From: Nonomuraea africana
Lineage (GTDB): Bacteria > Actinomycetota > Actinomycetes > Streptosporangiales > Streptosporangiaceae
DNA: 64,000 nucleotides
NCBI RefSeq assembly: GCF_014873535.1
Contig: NZ_JADBEF010000001.1
Coordinates: 4,464,001 to 4,528,000, forward strand
Direction: 5' to 3'
Part shown: piece by piece, positions 49,449-58,450 of the stretch
Layout: every line of letters begins with the position of its first letter
Numbering within the stretch: the first letter of the stretch is position 1
Translations under genes and position numbers: made by a program
Notes under the pieces: model-generated
Database searches by the model: none
Told to the model about the DNA's origin: nothing
The model's input: the letters and a program-made list of their open reading frames with translations, nothing else

Positions 49449-50185
49449 GTAACAAACTCCTTGATCCAGTCGAATTCCGGCGCGGGGTCCTTGTACTCCA
49501 GACCCACCCACCCGTCGTAGCCGTCCAGCAGCTCGGCCAGCGGCAGAGAGCCGGTCCCCGGACGTCCGCGCCCGGGGTTGTCGGCGATCTGCACGTGTCC
49601 CGTCAGCGGGTGCGCGAGCGCGGCGGCCAGGTCCTCGCCCATCCGGGCCAGGTGGTACAGGTCGCACAGGAAGCGCACGTTGGGCTCGCCCACCGCCTCG
49701 ATCACGTCGGTGGCGGCCTTGACCGACACCAGCGGATAGGACGGCGACTCGTAGACGTTGAGCGCCTCCACCAGCACGACCGCGTCGATCGTGGCGGCCT
49801 TGCGCGCCGCGAGCGCGAGGTTCTCCAGCGCCGGCTCGGGCTCGCCGTTGTTGCCGTAGAGAGCGTTGAGCGCCCGGCAGCCGAGCCGTCCCGCGATGCC
49901 CACCGCGACGTCGAGGTTGTCCCTGAACCTCCGCACGTCGCCGGGGCGTCCGACGAGCCCTCGCCCGCCTTCTGGGATGTCGTCGACGAAGTTCAGGCCG
50001 ACGAGCCGGACACCCGCGTCCGTGATCGCACCGACGAAGGCGTCCACCTCCTTGTCGCCGGGCACGGCCGTGTCGAACGGCCACCAGAACTCCACCGCGT
50101 CGAACCCGGCGGCCTTGGCCGCGGCCGGGCGTTCGAGCAGCGGGAGCTGGGTGAACAGGATCGAGCAGTTCACGTCGAATCTCAC
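49445..50185 (-). CDS. hyi: hydroxypyruvate isomerase family protein
   Basis: Interconverts hydroxypyruvate and tartronate semialdehyde. 246-aa xylose-isomerase-type TIM barrel. FDVNCSILFTQLPLLERP, FVDDIPEGGRGL, VLVEALN, FLCDLYHLARMGED and VGLEYKDPAPEFDW match Hyi. GTG start overlapping the upstream small gene's stop (GTGA), first of the tightly coupled hyi-glxR-gcl set. Confidence 0.9.
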   Translation of the reverse strand: MRFDVNCSILFTQLPLLERPAAAKAAGFDAVEFWWPFDTAVPGDKEVDAFVGAITDAGVRLVGLNFVDDIPEGGRGLVGRPGDVRRFRDNLDVAVGIAGRLGCRALNALYGNNGEPEPALENLALAARKAATIDAVVLVEALNVYESPSYPLVSVKAATDVIEAVGEPNVRFLCDLYHLARMGEDLAAALAHPLTGHVQIADNPGRGRPGTGSLPLAELLDGYDGWVGLEYKDPAPEFDWIKEFVT

Positions 50186-50544
50186 GAGACCCACCTTCCT
50201 TGCGCGGTGATGTCGATCAGCGGCACGTGCGAGGTGACCGGCCTGCGCAGCAGCATCGCCAGCGACGAACCGCCGTCTGCCAGCTCGATCACGCCGAGCT
50301 CCAGCTCGGGCGGCTCGGCGGGCAGCAGGCTGTCCCGCAGGAGGTCGAGGTCGAGGTCGTAGAGCTCGCCCGCGATGGCCGCGCCGCCGTGGGCGACGGG
50401 CGCCAGCGCCGGGCAGCGCCCGCCGACGGAGTAGAAGCGATACTTCGGCGCGGTCTCCGTCTCGGCCAGGAGCGGCGCACCGCCGAGGAGGTGGTGCAGC
50501 GGCCCGCCTCGCATCGCGCCGCCGTTGAGGAACATCAGGGCCAT
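50182..50544 (-). CDS. allophanate hydrolase C-domain-like small protein
   Basis: 120 aa. LNGGAMRGGPLHHLLGG near the N-terminus and APVAHGGAAIAGELYDLDLD resemble the C-terminal domain of allophanate hydrolase (AtzF) and gamma-glutamylcyclotransferase-like folds. No amidase domain is attached. It is the first gene of the operon that turns ureidoglycolate-derived glyoxylate into glycerate, and overlaps hyi by GTGA, so it is a candidate for a missing ureide step. Function unproven. Confidence 0.65.
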   Translation of the reverse strand: MALMFLNGGAMRGGPLHHLLGGAPLLAETETAPKYRFYSVGGRCPALAPVAHGGAAIAGELYDLDLDLLRDSLLPAEPPELELGVIELADGGSSLAMLLRRPVTSHVPLIDITAQGRWVS

Positions 50545-50725
50545 CGCAGGCTCCTCTCGTCGGAGAGGCCCGTAGGTCTGCCAGAGGCAGCGCGGTACCT
50601 GGTGTGCCACCCAGTAGACACAGCCGCCGCCCGCCGGGTCTACCGGCAGGAAGTCCGAAGCTGCCGAGCCGACCGGCGGGCCCTGTTGTGCGTTGGTCCA
50701 AACTGATTCTGTCGGTACCGGCGGC

Positions 50726-50800
50726 TACCCTCGCCCTGTGAGCTCGCCCCCTGCCTTCCCGCGCCCCGTCACCCGGCGTCCCTCGGGCGGTCGCCGGTGA
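50726..50800 (+). promoter_or_regulatory. leaderless 20-codon leader ORF before the AlkZ-like gene
   Basis: TACCCT (50726-50731) lies 6 nt before a GTG at 50738 that opens a 20-codon ORF, MSSPPAFPRPVTRRPSGGRR. Its TGA overlaps the GTG of the next gene (GTGA at 50797). The downstream gene has little RBS of its own, so it may depend on ribosomes coming from this leader. Confidence 0.45.
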
Positions 50801-51960
50801 GCAGGCCCAGGATGATCACCATGGCCGAACGGCGTGCCAGGCTGGGCCTGCGCCATGCTCTGGCCGCCCGCGCCGGCAGCGTGGAGGCGGCCGTCGAGTC
50901 CGTCGTGGCGCTGCACGGCACCGACCCCGCCACGGTCTTCCTGTCGGCGGGCGCGCGTACGGCCTCAGCCGGCCCCCAGCCGGTCGAGCGGGCGCTCTAC
51001 GAGGACAGGACGCTCGTCAGGATGACCGGCATGCGCCGCACGATCTTCGTGGTGCCCCGCGATCTGGCCCCCGTCATCCACCACTCCAGCGCGCTCGCCG
51101 TCGCCGTGCGCGAGCGCAAGCAGCTCACCCAGCACTTCATGGACGGCGCGGGCTTCGACGCGCAGTGGATCTCCAGGGTCGAGGGCGAGGTGCTCGAGGC
51201 GCTGCGCGAGCACGGCGAGCTGACCGCGGCGGCCCTCGGGGAGCTGGTCCCCGGCCTGCGGGCGCAGATCGTCTACGCGCCGGGCAAGCCGTACGAGGCC
51301 AAGCAGGGGGTGGGCAGCAGGCTGTTGTTCCTGATGGCGGCCGAGGGCCTGATCGTCAGGCAGGGCCGTCCCTCGGGCTCGTGGATCAGCGGCCAGCACC
51401 GGTGGGCGCTCGCCCCCGAGATGCCGGTGCTGACGGTCCGCGAGGCGCAGGCCGAGCTGGTGCGCAGGTGGCTGGCCGCCTACGGGCCCGGCACCGAGGC
51501 CGACCTGAAGTGGTGGACCGGCTGGACCCTCGGCGACGTGCGCAAGGCCCTCCAGGCGGTGGACGCGGTGCCGGTCGAGCTGGAGGAGAGCGCTCCCGGC
51601 TACGTGCTGCCCGACGACGTGGAGCCCGTGCCGCCCGCCGAGCCGTGGGCGGCGCTGCTGCCCGCGCTCGACCCGACGCCGATGGGCTGGCAGGGGCGCG
51701 ACTGGTACCTTCCGCAGGCGCACCGGGCCGAGCTGTTCGACCGGTCGGGCAACGTCGGACCCACGGTCTGGTGGAACGGCGCGGTGGTGGGCGGCTGGGG
51801 GCAGCGCGCCGACGGCGAGGTGGTGTGGCGGCTGCTCGAGGACGTGGGCGCCGAGGCGGGCGCGGCGATCGAACGCGAGGCCGCCGCGCTCATGCGATGG
51901 CTCGACGGGGTGACGGTGACACCTCGCTTCCGCACACCCCTCGAACGCTCGCTCCGCTAG
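50797..51960 (+). CDS. winged-helix AlkZ-like (HTH_42) DNA glycosylase family protein
   Basis: 387 aa of the family first called winged-helix DNA-binding (PF06224), now known to include AlkZ/YcaQ glycosylases that unhook DNA crosslinks. VVALHGTDPATVFLS near the N-terminus, TLVRMTGMRRTIFVVP, LLFLMAAEGLIVRQGRPSGSWISG and FDRSGNVGPTVWWNGAVVGGW are typical. The catalytic QxQ/QxD of AlkZ is replaced by HGTD, so the activity may differ. GTG at 50797 overlaps the leader ORF stop; ATGs at 50812 and 50821 are alternatives. It is inserted in the purine cluster but on the opposite strand. Confidence 0.8.
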   Translation: MSRPRMITMAERRARLGLRHALAARAGSVEAAVESVVALHGTDPATVFLSAGARTASAGPQPVERALYEDRTLVRMTGMRRTIFVVPRDLAPVIHHSSALAVAVRERKQLTQHFMDGAGFDAQWISRVEGEVLEALREHGELTAAALGELVPGLRAQIVYAPGKPYEAKQGVGSRLLFLMAAEGLIVRQGRPSGSWISGQHRWALAPEMPVLTVREAQAELVRRWLAAYGPGTEADLKWWTGWTLGDVRKALQAVDAVPVELEESAPGYVLPDDVEPVPPAEPWAALLPALDPTPMGWQGRDWYLPQAHRAELFDRSGNVGPTVWWNGAVVGGWGQRADGEVVWRLLEDVGAEAGAAIEREAAALMRWLDGVTVTPRFRTPLERSLR

Positions 51961-52094
51961 CACCGCGCCGCTCTCCGGCCGACGTCCTCAGGGGATGAGC
52001 CAGACCGGCGGCAGACGGGCGACGAGGCAGGCGCCCCCGAGACAGGCCCCGAGACCCGGGGCAGGCGCAGAGACGGGTGGCGGCGAGACGCTCG

Positions 52095-52230
52095 GCTCCA
52101 CCAGAGGTGACGGCGCACCTCGCCACGGGGCGCCGTCGCCGGGCAGCTCCAACCGAGGCACGGCGCACTTCGCCACTGGGTGCCGTCGCCAGGCAGGCGG
52201 CGGCACCCAGTCGCCAGGCAGGCGACGATC
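52095..52230. repeat. imperfect 50-bp direct repeats with internal palindromes (intergenic)
   Basis: Two imperfect copies of about 50 bp (52095-52144 and 52146-52195) share CGGCGCAC.TCGCCAC.GGG and GCCGTCGCC.GGCA; a partial third follows. Each can fold (ACGGCGC with GCGCCGT in copy 1). The 299-bp gap between the convergent AlkZ-like and xdhC genes holds this and no convincing gene. Possibly a terminator array. Confidence 0.5.
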
Positions 52231-52259
52231 ACGTCCTTCGCGGACCGGTTCCGGGTCTC

Positions 52260-53318
52260 CTAGCTCCGCTGGATGGCCAGCGAGCGGTGGATGGGGCCGT
52301 CCGTCTCCGACAGCGGGCGCCCGCCGGCCCCTCGCCGGGTCGCGATGATCTCCGCGACGATCGACACGGCCGTCTCCTCAGGTGTGCGGGCGCCGAGGTC
52401 CAGGCCGATGGGCGAGCGGAGCCTGCCCAGTTCCTCCTCCGTTAGCCCCGCCTCGCGCAGCCGCCGCGTCCTGTCCTCGTGCGTACGGCGGGAGCCCATC
52501 GCCCCCACGTACCCCGCGTTCGTCCGAAGCGCCACCTCCAGCAGGGGCACGTCGAACTTCGCGTCGTGGGTGAGGACCGCGACGACCGTGCGGGAGTCCA
52601 CCTCGGTGCGCGACAGGTAGCGGTGCGGCCACTCCACGACCACCTCGTGGGCGTCGGGGAAGCGGCGGCGGGTGGCGAAGACCGGGCGGGCGTCGCACAC
52701 GGTGACGTGGTAGCCGAGCAGCCGCCCCGCCTTCGTGAGCGCCGCCGCGAAGTCGATGGCGCCGAAGATCAGCATCCGCGGCGGAGGGGCGTGCGACTCG
52801 ACGAACAGCTCGACGTCGCAGATCTCCCGCAATCCGGTCGTGCCCGCCTCGAGCATCGCCCTGGTCTCGGCCACGACGACCGCGTCCAGGCCGGCATCGC
52901 CCATGGTGCCCTCGTGCCGGTCGGGCCACACGAGCACGGCGCCCGCCGCGGGCCCGAGCCTCCTGGCGAGCGCCACGGGCTCGCCCGGCCGTACCGACTG
53001 GAGGAGGCGCAGGCCCGGCCACACCAGCACCTCGATGATGCCGCCGCAGGTCAGGCCCACCGCGAACGCGTCGTCGTCGCTGTAGCCGAAGGTCTGGCGC
53101 ACGGGCACGCCGGTCGAGAGCACCTCCAGGCACAGCTCGTAGACCGCGCCCTCGACGCACCCGCCCGACACGCTGCCGATGGCCTCGCCGTCCTCCGACA
53201 CCGCCAGCGCCGCGCCCGCCTGGCGGGGGGCGCTGCCGGTGGTCGAGACGACGGAGGCGACGGCGAACCGCCTGCCTGCGGCGGCCCAGGCCGCCAGCTC
53301 CTCCAGAAGGTCGAACAT
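52260..53318 (-). CDS. xdhC: XdhC-family molybdenum cofactor insertion/sulfuration protein
   Basis: Chaperone that binds and protects sulfurated molybdenum cofactor and loads it into xanthine dehydrogenase. 352 aa. N-terminal XdhC domain (VVSTTGSAPRQAGAALAV, IGSVSGGCVEGAVYE, CGGIIEVLV) and C-terminal Rossmann domain (MLIFGAIDFAAAL, YVGAMGSRRTHEDR). ATG overlaps the permease stop (TGATG). Last gene of the xanthine operon. Confidence 0.92.
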   Translation of the reverse strand: MFDLLEELAAWAAAGRRFAVASVVSTTGSAPRQAGAALAVSEDGEAIGSVSGGCVEGAVYELCLEVLSTGVPVRQTFGYSDDDAFAVGLTCGGIIEVLVWPGLRLLQSVRPGEPVALARRLGPAAGAVLVWPDRHEGTMGDAGLDAVVVAETRAMLEAGTTGLREICDVELFVESHAPPPRMLIFGAIDFAAALTKAGRLLGYHVTVCDARPVFATRRRFPDAHEVVVEWPHRYLSRTEVDSRTVVAVLTHDAKFDVPLLEVALRTNAGYVGAMGSRRTHEDRTRRLREAGLTEEELGRLRSPIGLDLGARTPEETAVSIVAEIIATRRGAGGRPLSETDGPIHRSLAIQRS

Positions 53319-54715
53319 CAGCTGATCAGACCCTCGATGAAGCCGATGCCGAAGTACGCGACGAAGATCGCGCTGATCACCCAGAGCAGCCAGTGGATCT
53401 CGTACAGGCGGCCCCGCGCCGCCTTGATCACCGTGTACGCGATGACGCCGGCCCCCACCCCGTTGGTGATGGAGTAGGTGAACGGCATCAGCGAGATCGT
53501 CAGGAAGGCGGGGATCGCCAGGTCCAGCGAGTCCCACTCGATCTTGCGGACCGCGGTCATCATCAGCGCGCCCACCAGCACCAGCGCGGGTGCCGCGGCC
53601 TGGGCGGGCACGACGGCCGCCAGCGGGGTGAGGAACATCGCGGCGGCGAACAGCCCTCCGGTGACCAGGCTGGCGAGGCCGGTGCGAGCGCCCTCCCCGA
53701 CTCCGGCGGCCGACTCGACGACCACGGTGTTCGCCGAGGCCCCGGTGCCGCCGCCGATGACCGCGCCGAGACCGTCGATGGTCAGGATCTTGCCGATGCC
53801 CTGGATGCGGCCGTCGGAGTCGGTCATGCCCGCCTCCTCGCCGACGCCCAGGATGGTGCCCATCGCGTCGAAGAAGCCCGAGAGGACGAGCGTGAACAGC
53901 ACCACGGTCGCGGTGAGGAACCCGGCGGAGGCGAACCCGCCGAACAGGTCCACGCCGAACAGCAGCCCGAAGTCGGGTGTCGCGATGATCTGGGAGGGCA
54001 TCTCGGGCGTCACGACGCCCCACTTCAGCCCGGGGACCACCGCGTTGATCACGACGGCCAGGACGGTCGCCGCGACGATGCCGATGAGCAGCGCCCCCGG
54101 CACCTTCCTGACGAACAGCGCGAAGGTGAGCAGCAGGCCGGCGCAGAAGACCACGATCGGCCAGCCCGCCAGGTGCCCGCCGACGCCGAGGGTCACGGGG
54201 GTGCCCGCCCCCTTGCCGACGAACCCGGCGTCCACCAGGCCGATCAGCGCGATGAACATGCCGATCCCGACCCCGATGGCGTGTTTGATGGGGGCCGGGA
54301 TGGCGTCCATGATGAGCTGCCTGATCCCGGTCAGCGCGAAGATCACGATGACCACGCCCTCCAGCACGACCAGGCCCATGGCCTGCGCCCAGGTCATGTA
54401 GGGGGCGGCCTGGAAGGCCACGACGGGCGCGACCCCGAGGCCCGAGGCGAGGGCGAAGGGCGCGTTGCCCACCAGGCCCATGAGGATCGTGGTCAGCGCC
54501 GCCGACAGCGTCACGGCGGTGGTGAGCTGCGGGATGCTCATCTGGGCGCCCGTCACGTCCTTGGCGCCGCTCAGGATGATCGGGATGAGCAGGATGATGT
54601 AGGCGACCGCAACGAACGTCGTGATGCCGCCGCGCACCTCCCTGCCCACCGTGCTTCCCCTGCCCGCCAGGTCGAAGAAGTCTCCGGCGGTGGGTCTGGG
54701 CTTCAGCTGGGTCAT
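53318..54715 (-). CDS. NCS2/AzgA-family purine permease
   Basis: 465 aa, about 14 membrane helices. EVRGGITTFVAVAYIILLIPIILS, FALASGLGVAPVVAF, FTLVLSGFFDAMGTILGVGEEAG and IGGGTGASANTVVVESAAGVGEGARTGLASL are AzgA (hypoxanthine/guanine/adenine) signatures. Sits in the xanthine dehydrogenase operon, so it imports the purine being degraded. 76 nt after the XDH large subunit; overlaps xdhC. Confidence 0.9.
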   Translation of the reverse strand: MTQLKPRPTAGDFFDLAGRGSTVGREVRGGITTFVAVAYIILLIPIILSGAKDVTGAQMSIPQLTTAVTLSAALTTILMGLVGNAPFALASGLGVAPVVAFQAAPYMTWAQAMGLVVLEGVVIVIFALTGIRQLIMDAIPAPIKHAIGVGIGMFIALIGLVDAGFVGKGAGTPVTLGVGGHLAGWPIVVFCAGLLLTFALFVRKVPGALLIGIVAATVLAVVINAVVPGLKWGVVTPEMPSQIIATPDFGLLFGVDLFGGFASAGFLTATVVLFTLVLSGFFDAMGTILGVGEEAGMTDSDGRIQGIGKILTIDGLGAVIGGGTGASANTVVVESAAGVGEGARTGLASLVTGGLFAAAMFLTPLAAVVPAQAAAPALVLVGALMMTAVRKIEWDSLDLAIPAFLTISLMPFTYSITNGVGAGVIAYTVIKAARGRLYEIHWLLWVISAIFVAYFGIGFIEGLIS

Positions 54716-54791
54716 GGTCGGGCCCTCCTCAGGGCGTGGTCGACCTACGGCGGGGCATGACGACCCGTCGCGGGGGGTGTGTACGTGTCCC

Positions 54792-57077
54792 TTACTCGCC
54801 GGTGATGTGCTCCGGCCGTACCGGCACCCTGGTCAGTGCCAGGCCCGTGGCGTCGCGGATGGCCGCGACGATCGCGGGCGTGGAGGAGAGCGTGGGTGGC
54901 TCTCCCGCCCCGCGCAGCCCGTACGGCGCGCGCGGGTCGGCGTTCTCGAGGATCTCCAGCCGCATCGGCGGCATGTCCTGGATGGTGGGGATGAGGTAGT
55001 CGGTGAACGACGGGTTGCGCACCACGCCGTCACGCACCACGATCTCCTCCATCACGGCCAGGCCGAGCCCCTGCGCGCTGCCGCCGTGGATCTGGCCCTC
55101 CAGCGAGAGCCTGTTGATGATCCGCCCGACGTCCTGCACCGCCGCGAGCTCGACGACCTTCACCAGGCCGAGCTCGACGTCGACGTCCACGACCGCGCGG
55201 TGGACGCACAGCGCGAGCTGGGTGTGCGAGTCACCCTGCCCGGTCACCTTGTCCATGCCGGTGGTCGGCTCGTGGTGGTATTCGCGCGTCTCCTCGATGA
55301 CGTCGTCGCCGAGGACCTCCTCGATCGAGGCGATCACCCCCGCCGAGGCGGAGACGATCTTCCCGCCGACGAGCGACAGGTCGTCGTGGTCGAGGCGCTC
55401 GAACAGCTGCTCCCTGACGGCCTCGCAGGCCGCCTTGACCGCGCCGCCCGTCATGTAGGTCTGACGGGAGGCCGAGCTCGACCCCGCGTCTCCCACCTGG
55501 TTGTCGGCGGGGTGGATGACCACGCGCTCGATGCCCAGCTCGGTGCGAGCGATCTGGGCCTCGACGGTGACCAGTCCCTGGCCGACCTCGGCCGCCGCGG
55601 TGTGGACCAGCGCGGTGGCCTCTCCCCCGATGACCTCCAGGCGGACCCTGGCGGTGGAGTAGTCGTCGTACCCCTCGGAGAAGCAGATGTTCTTGAGGCC
55701 GACGCCGTAGCCGACGCCGCGCCGTACGCCCTCGCCGTGGGTGGTCTGCGACGCGCCACCGGGCAGGTTCCTGATGTCGGAGGCGTCCAGCGGGGCGGGC
55801 AGGGGCAGCGTGCGGGCCTGCTCCAGCATCTCGGCCATCGGCAGCGGCGCCCACAGCACCTGTCCCGTGGCGAGCTTGGTGCCCTGGGAGGCGGCGTTGA
55901 TCTGGCGGACCGTCACGGGGTCGAGCCCGCATGCGGCGGCCACCTTGTCCATCATCGACTCGTAGGCGAAGCACGCCTGCACCGCGCCGAAACCGCGCAT
56001 CGCCCCGCACGGCGGGTTGTTGGTGTAGACGCCGTAGGCGTCGATGCTGATGTTCGGGATCGCGTAGGGGCCGACGCCGAGCGAGGCGGCGTTGCCGACC
56101 ACGTTGAGCGTCGCCGAGGTGTAGGCCCCGCCGTCGAGCAGGATCTCGACGTCGGCGTAGAGGATCTCGCCGGTCTTCAGCGCGCCGTACTCGTAGCGCA
56201 TCTCGGCCGGATGCCGGTGCACGTGCCCGAAGAACGACTCGTGCCGGTCGTAGACCATCTTCACCGGCCGGCCGGTGCGCATGGCCAGCATCGCCGCGTG
56301 GATCTGCATCGACAGGTCCTCGCGCCCGCCGAAGGCGCCGCCGACGCCCGAGAGCGTCATCCTGATCTTCTCCTCGGGCAGGCCGAGGCATGGACCGATC
56401 TGCTTGAGGTCGTTGTGCATCCACTGGGTGGCCACGTAGAGGTCCACGCCGCCGTCCTCGGCGGGTACGGCCAGCCCCGACTCGGGCCCGAGGAAGGCCT
56501 GGTCCTGGATGCCGACCTCGAAGGTGCCGCTGACCACGACCTCGGCCAGCCGCTTGGCCTCCTCCACGTCGCCCATGCGGACGGGCTGGTGCCTGGCCGG
56601 GTTCGGCCGCTCCTGCACCTGCGGGTAGGACCGGTCGAAGGCGGCGCGGCGGGCGTCGGTCAGCGGCTCCAGCACCTCCCACTCGATCGCGATCTTCTTC
56701 AGCGCCCTGCGGGCCGTCTCGGGGTGGTCGGCGGCGACCAGCGCGATCGGCTCGCCCTGGTGGCGAACCTCGCCGATGGCCAGCACCGGCTGGTCCCACG
56801 TGTGGTCGAGCCCGTAGTGCTTGCGCCCTGGCACGTCCTCGTGGGTGAGGACGGCGTGCACGCCCGGCTGGGCGAGCGCCTCCCCGATGTCGATGGCGAG
56901 GATGCGCGCCCTGGGATGCGGGCTGCGCAGCGTGGCGCCCCACAGCATCCCGTCGATCCAGAGGTCGGAGGCGTAGGCGAACTCTCCTGTCACCTTCAGG
57001 GTGCCGTCGGGGCGCAACGGGCTCTCGCCGACACCTCCCGCCCCGCGCACCGTGATGAGCTCGGGTGTTCCCCTCAT
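54792..57077 (-). CDS. xanthine dehydrogenase, molybdopterin-binding subunit
   Basis: 761 aa. Large catalytic subunit. GAFGGREDLSMQIHAAMLA, GAMRGFGAVQACFAYESMMD and EVGQGLVTVEAQI are Mo-cofactor contacts, and the C-terminal GLRGAGEPPTLSSTPAIVAAI carries the conserved catalytic Glu (GAGE). ATG overlaps the 8-oxoguanine deaminase stop (ATGA). Works with the 2Fe-2S and FAD subunits at 58447 and 58920 to oxidise hypoxanthine/xanthine to urate. Confidence 0.93.
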   Translation of the reverse strand: MRGTPELITVRGAGGVGESPLRPDGTLKVTGEFAYASDLWIDGMLWGATLRSPHPRARILAIDIGEALAQPGVHAVLTHEDVPGRKHYGLDHTWDQPVLAIGEVRHQGEPIALVAADHPETARRALKKIAIEWEVLEPLTDARRAAFDRSYPQVQERPNPARHQPVRMGDVEEAKRLAEVVVSGTFEVGIQDQAFLGPESGLAVPAEDGGVDLYVATQWMHNDLKQIGPCLGLPEEKIRMTLSGVGGAFGGREDLSMQIHAAMLAMRTGRPVKMVYDRHESFFGHVHRHPAEMRYEYGALKTGEILYADVEILLDGGAYTSATLNVVGNAASLGVGPYAIPNISIDAYGVYTNNPPCGAMRGFGAVQACFAYESMMDKVAAACGLDPVTVRQINAASQGTKLATGQVLWAPLPMAEMLEQARTLPLPAPLDASDIRNLPGGASQTTHGEGVRRGVGYGVGLKNICFSEGYDDYSTARVRLEVIGGEATALVHTAAAEVGQGLVTVEAQIARTELGIERVVIHPADNQVGDAGSSSASRQTYMTGGAVKAACEAVREQLFERLDHDDLSLVGGKIVSASAGVIASIEEVLGDDVIEETREYHHEPTTGMDKVTGQGDSHTQLALCVHRAVVDVDVELGLVKVVELAAVQDVGRIINRLSLEGQIHGGSAQGLGLAVMEEIVVRDGVVRNPSFTDYLIPTIQDMPPMRLEILENADPRAPYGLRGAGEPPTLSSTPAIVAAIRDATGLALTRVPVRPEHITGE

Positions 57078-58450
57078 GAATGAACCTCCTTCGCGGCGCT
57101 GAATCCCAGCTCCTCCGCCGTGCGCAGCAGGCGGTCGCGGGCGTCGGCGCCCGCCCTGCCCACGGCGTCCTGCGAGACCGTGCGCAGTTCGTCGTCCTCG
57201 ACGACCGTCTCGCCGCCGACCAGGAGCCTGGCCAGCGGCGGCTGGCTGGTCCCGAACACCAGCTGGCACACGGGATCGGCGACGGCCGAGCCGAAGGCCC
57301 CGTCCACCCGCCACAGCGCGAGATCGGCGAGCTTGCCCACCTCGATCGAGCCGAGCTCGTCCTGCCTGCCCAGGTTGCGCGCCCCGCCGAGCGTGGCGAT
57401 CTCCAGCGCCTGCCTGGCGGTGAGGGCGGTGGGGCCGTAGCGGGCGCGCTGGAACAGCAGCGCCTGCCGCATCTCCCCCGCCATCGTGGTGAGCTCGGAG
57501 GAGGCGTTGCCGTCGACGCCGAGGCCGACGTTCGCGCCGCGCGCCAGCATCTCCGACACCCTGGCGATGCCCGCGCCCAGCCGCCCGTTGGAGGACGGGC
57601 AGTGCGCCGAGCCGGTGCCCGTGGCCGCGAACTTGTCGATGTCGCCGTCGCTCAGGTGGACGGCGTGCGCGAACCACACGTCGGGCCCGAGCCAGCCGAG
57701 CTTCTCCATGTAGTCGACGGGCCGCATGCCGAACTGCTCCACGCAGTGCTCGTCCTCGTCCAGCGTCTCGGCCAGGTGCGTGTGCAGGCGCACGCCGGCG
57801 GCCCTGGCCTGCGAGGCGGACTCGGTCATCAGCTCGGCGCTGACGGAGAACGGCGAGCAGGGCGCCACCGCGACGCGCAGCTTCGAGGAGAAGGAAGGAT
57901 CGTGGTAGGTGTCGATCGCCTCCTGCGTGGCGGTGAGGATGTCGTCGAGCTTCTCGACCACGACGTCCGGCGGCAGGCCGCCCTGCGACTTGCCCCTGTC
58001 CATCGAGCCGCGCGCGGGGTGGAACCTGAGGCCGATCTCGCGGGCCGCCTCCACCTCGGCGGCGAACAGGTCGCCGCGGCCCGTCGGGAAGACGTAGTGG
58101 TGGTCGGAGGAGGTCGTGCAGCCCGACAGCGCCAGCCAGCCGAGGCCGGCCGAGGCCGCGCCGTGCACCACCTCGGCGTCCATCGCGGCCCACACCTGGT
58201 AGAGCGCCACCAGCCACTCGAACAGCGTCGCGTCCTGGGCGAGGCCCTGGGAGGCCCACTGGTAGAGGTGGTGGTGAGTGTTGACCAGGCCGGGCGTGGC
58301 CAGGCAGCCGGTGCCGTCGATCCGGTCGCCGTCGCCCTCGGGCGCGGGCCCGGCGCCCAGCGAGACGATCCGGTCCCCCTCGATCCGGATGTGTCCGGAC
58401 TCGATCTCGGGGCCCACGACCGGCGCGATGTGAACGTTCTCGATGATCAC
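57074..58450 (-). CDS. 8-oxoguanine / guanine deaminase-like amidohydrolase
   Basis: 458 aa. LVNTHHHLYQWASQGLAQDATLFEWL and SGCTTSSDHHYVFP are typical of 8-oxoguanine deaminases; LHTHLAETLDE and VGLGVDGNASSEL provide the metal His and Asp. Feeds xanthine or urate from guanine bases into the pathway. GTG start overlaps the 2Fe-2S subunit stop; its stop overlaps the XDH large subunit, so it is embedded within the xdh genes. Confidence 0.88.
   Translation of the reverse strand: MIIENVHIAPVVGPEIESGHIRIEGDRIVSLGAGPAPEGDGDRIDGTGCLATPGLVNTHHHLYQWASQGLAQDATLFEWLVALYQVWAAMDAEVVHGAASAGLGWLALSGCTTSSDHHYVFPTGRGDLFAAEVEAAREIGLRFHPARGSMDRGKSQGGLPPDVVVEKLDDILTATQEAIDTYHDPSFSSKLRVAVAPCSPFSVSAELMTESASQARAAGVRLHTHLAETLDEDEHCVEQFGMRPVDYMEKLGWLGPDVWFAHAVHLSDGDIDKFAATGTGSAHCPSSNGRLGAGIARVSEMLARGANVGLGVDGNASSELTTMAGEMRQALLFQRARYGPTALTARQALEIATLGGARNLGRQDELGSIEVGKLADLALWRVDGAFGSAVADPVCQLVFGTSQPPLARLLVGGETVVEDDELRTVSQDAVGRAGADARDRLLRTAEELGFSAAKEVHS

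Noticed and set aside
54621..57083. 820-codon plus-strand ORF opposite the xanthine dehydrogenase large subunit
   Set aside because: Shadow frame; the composition is the complement pattern of the real gene.
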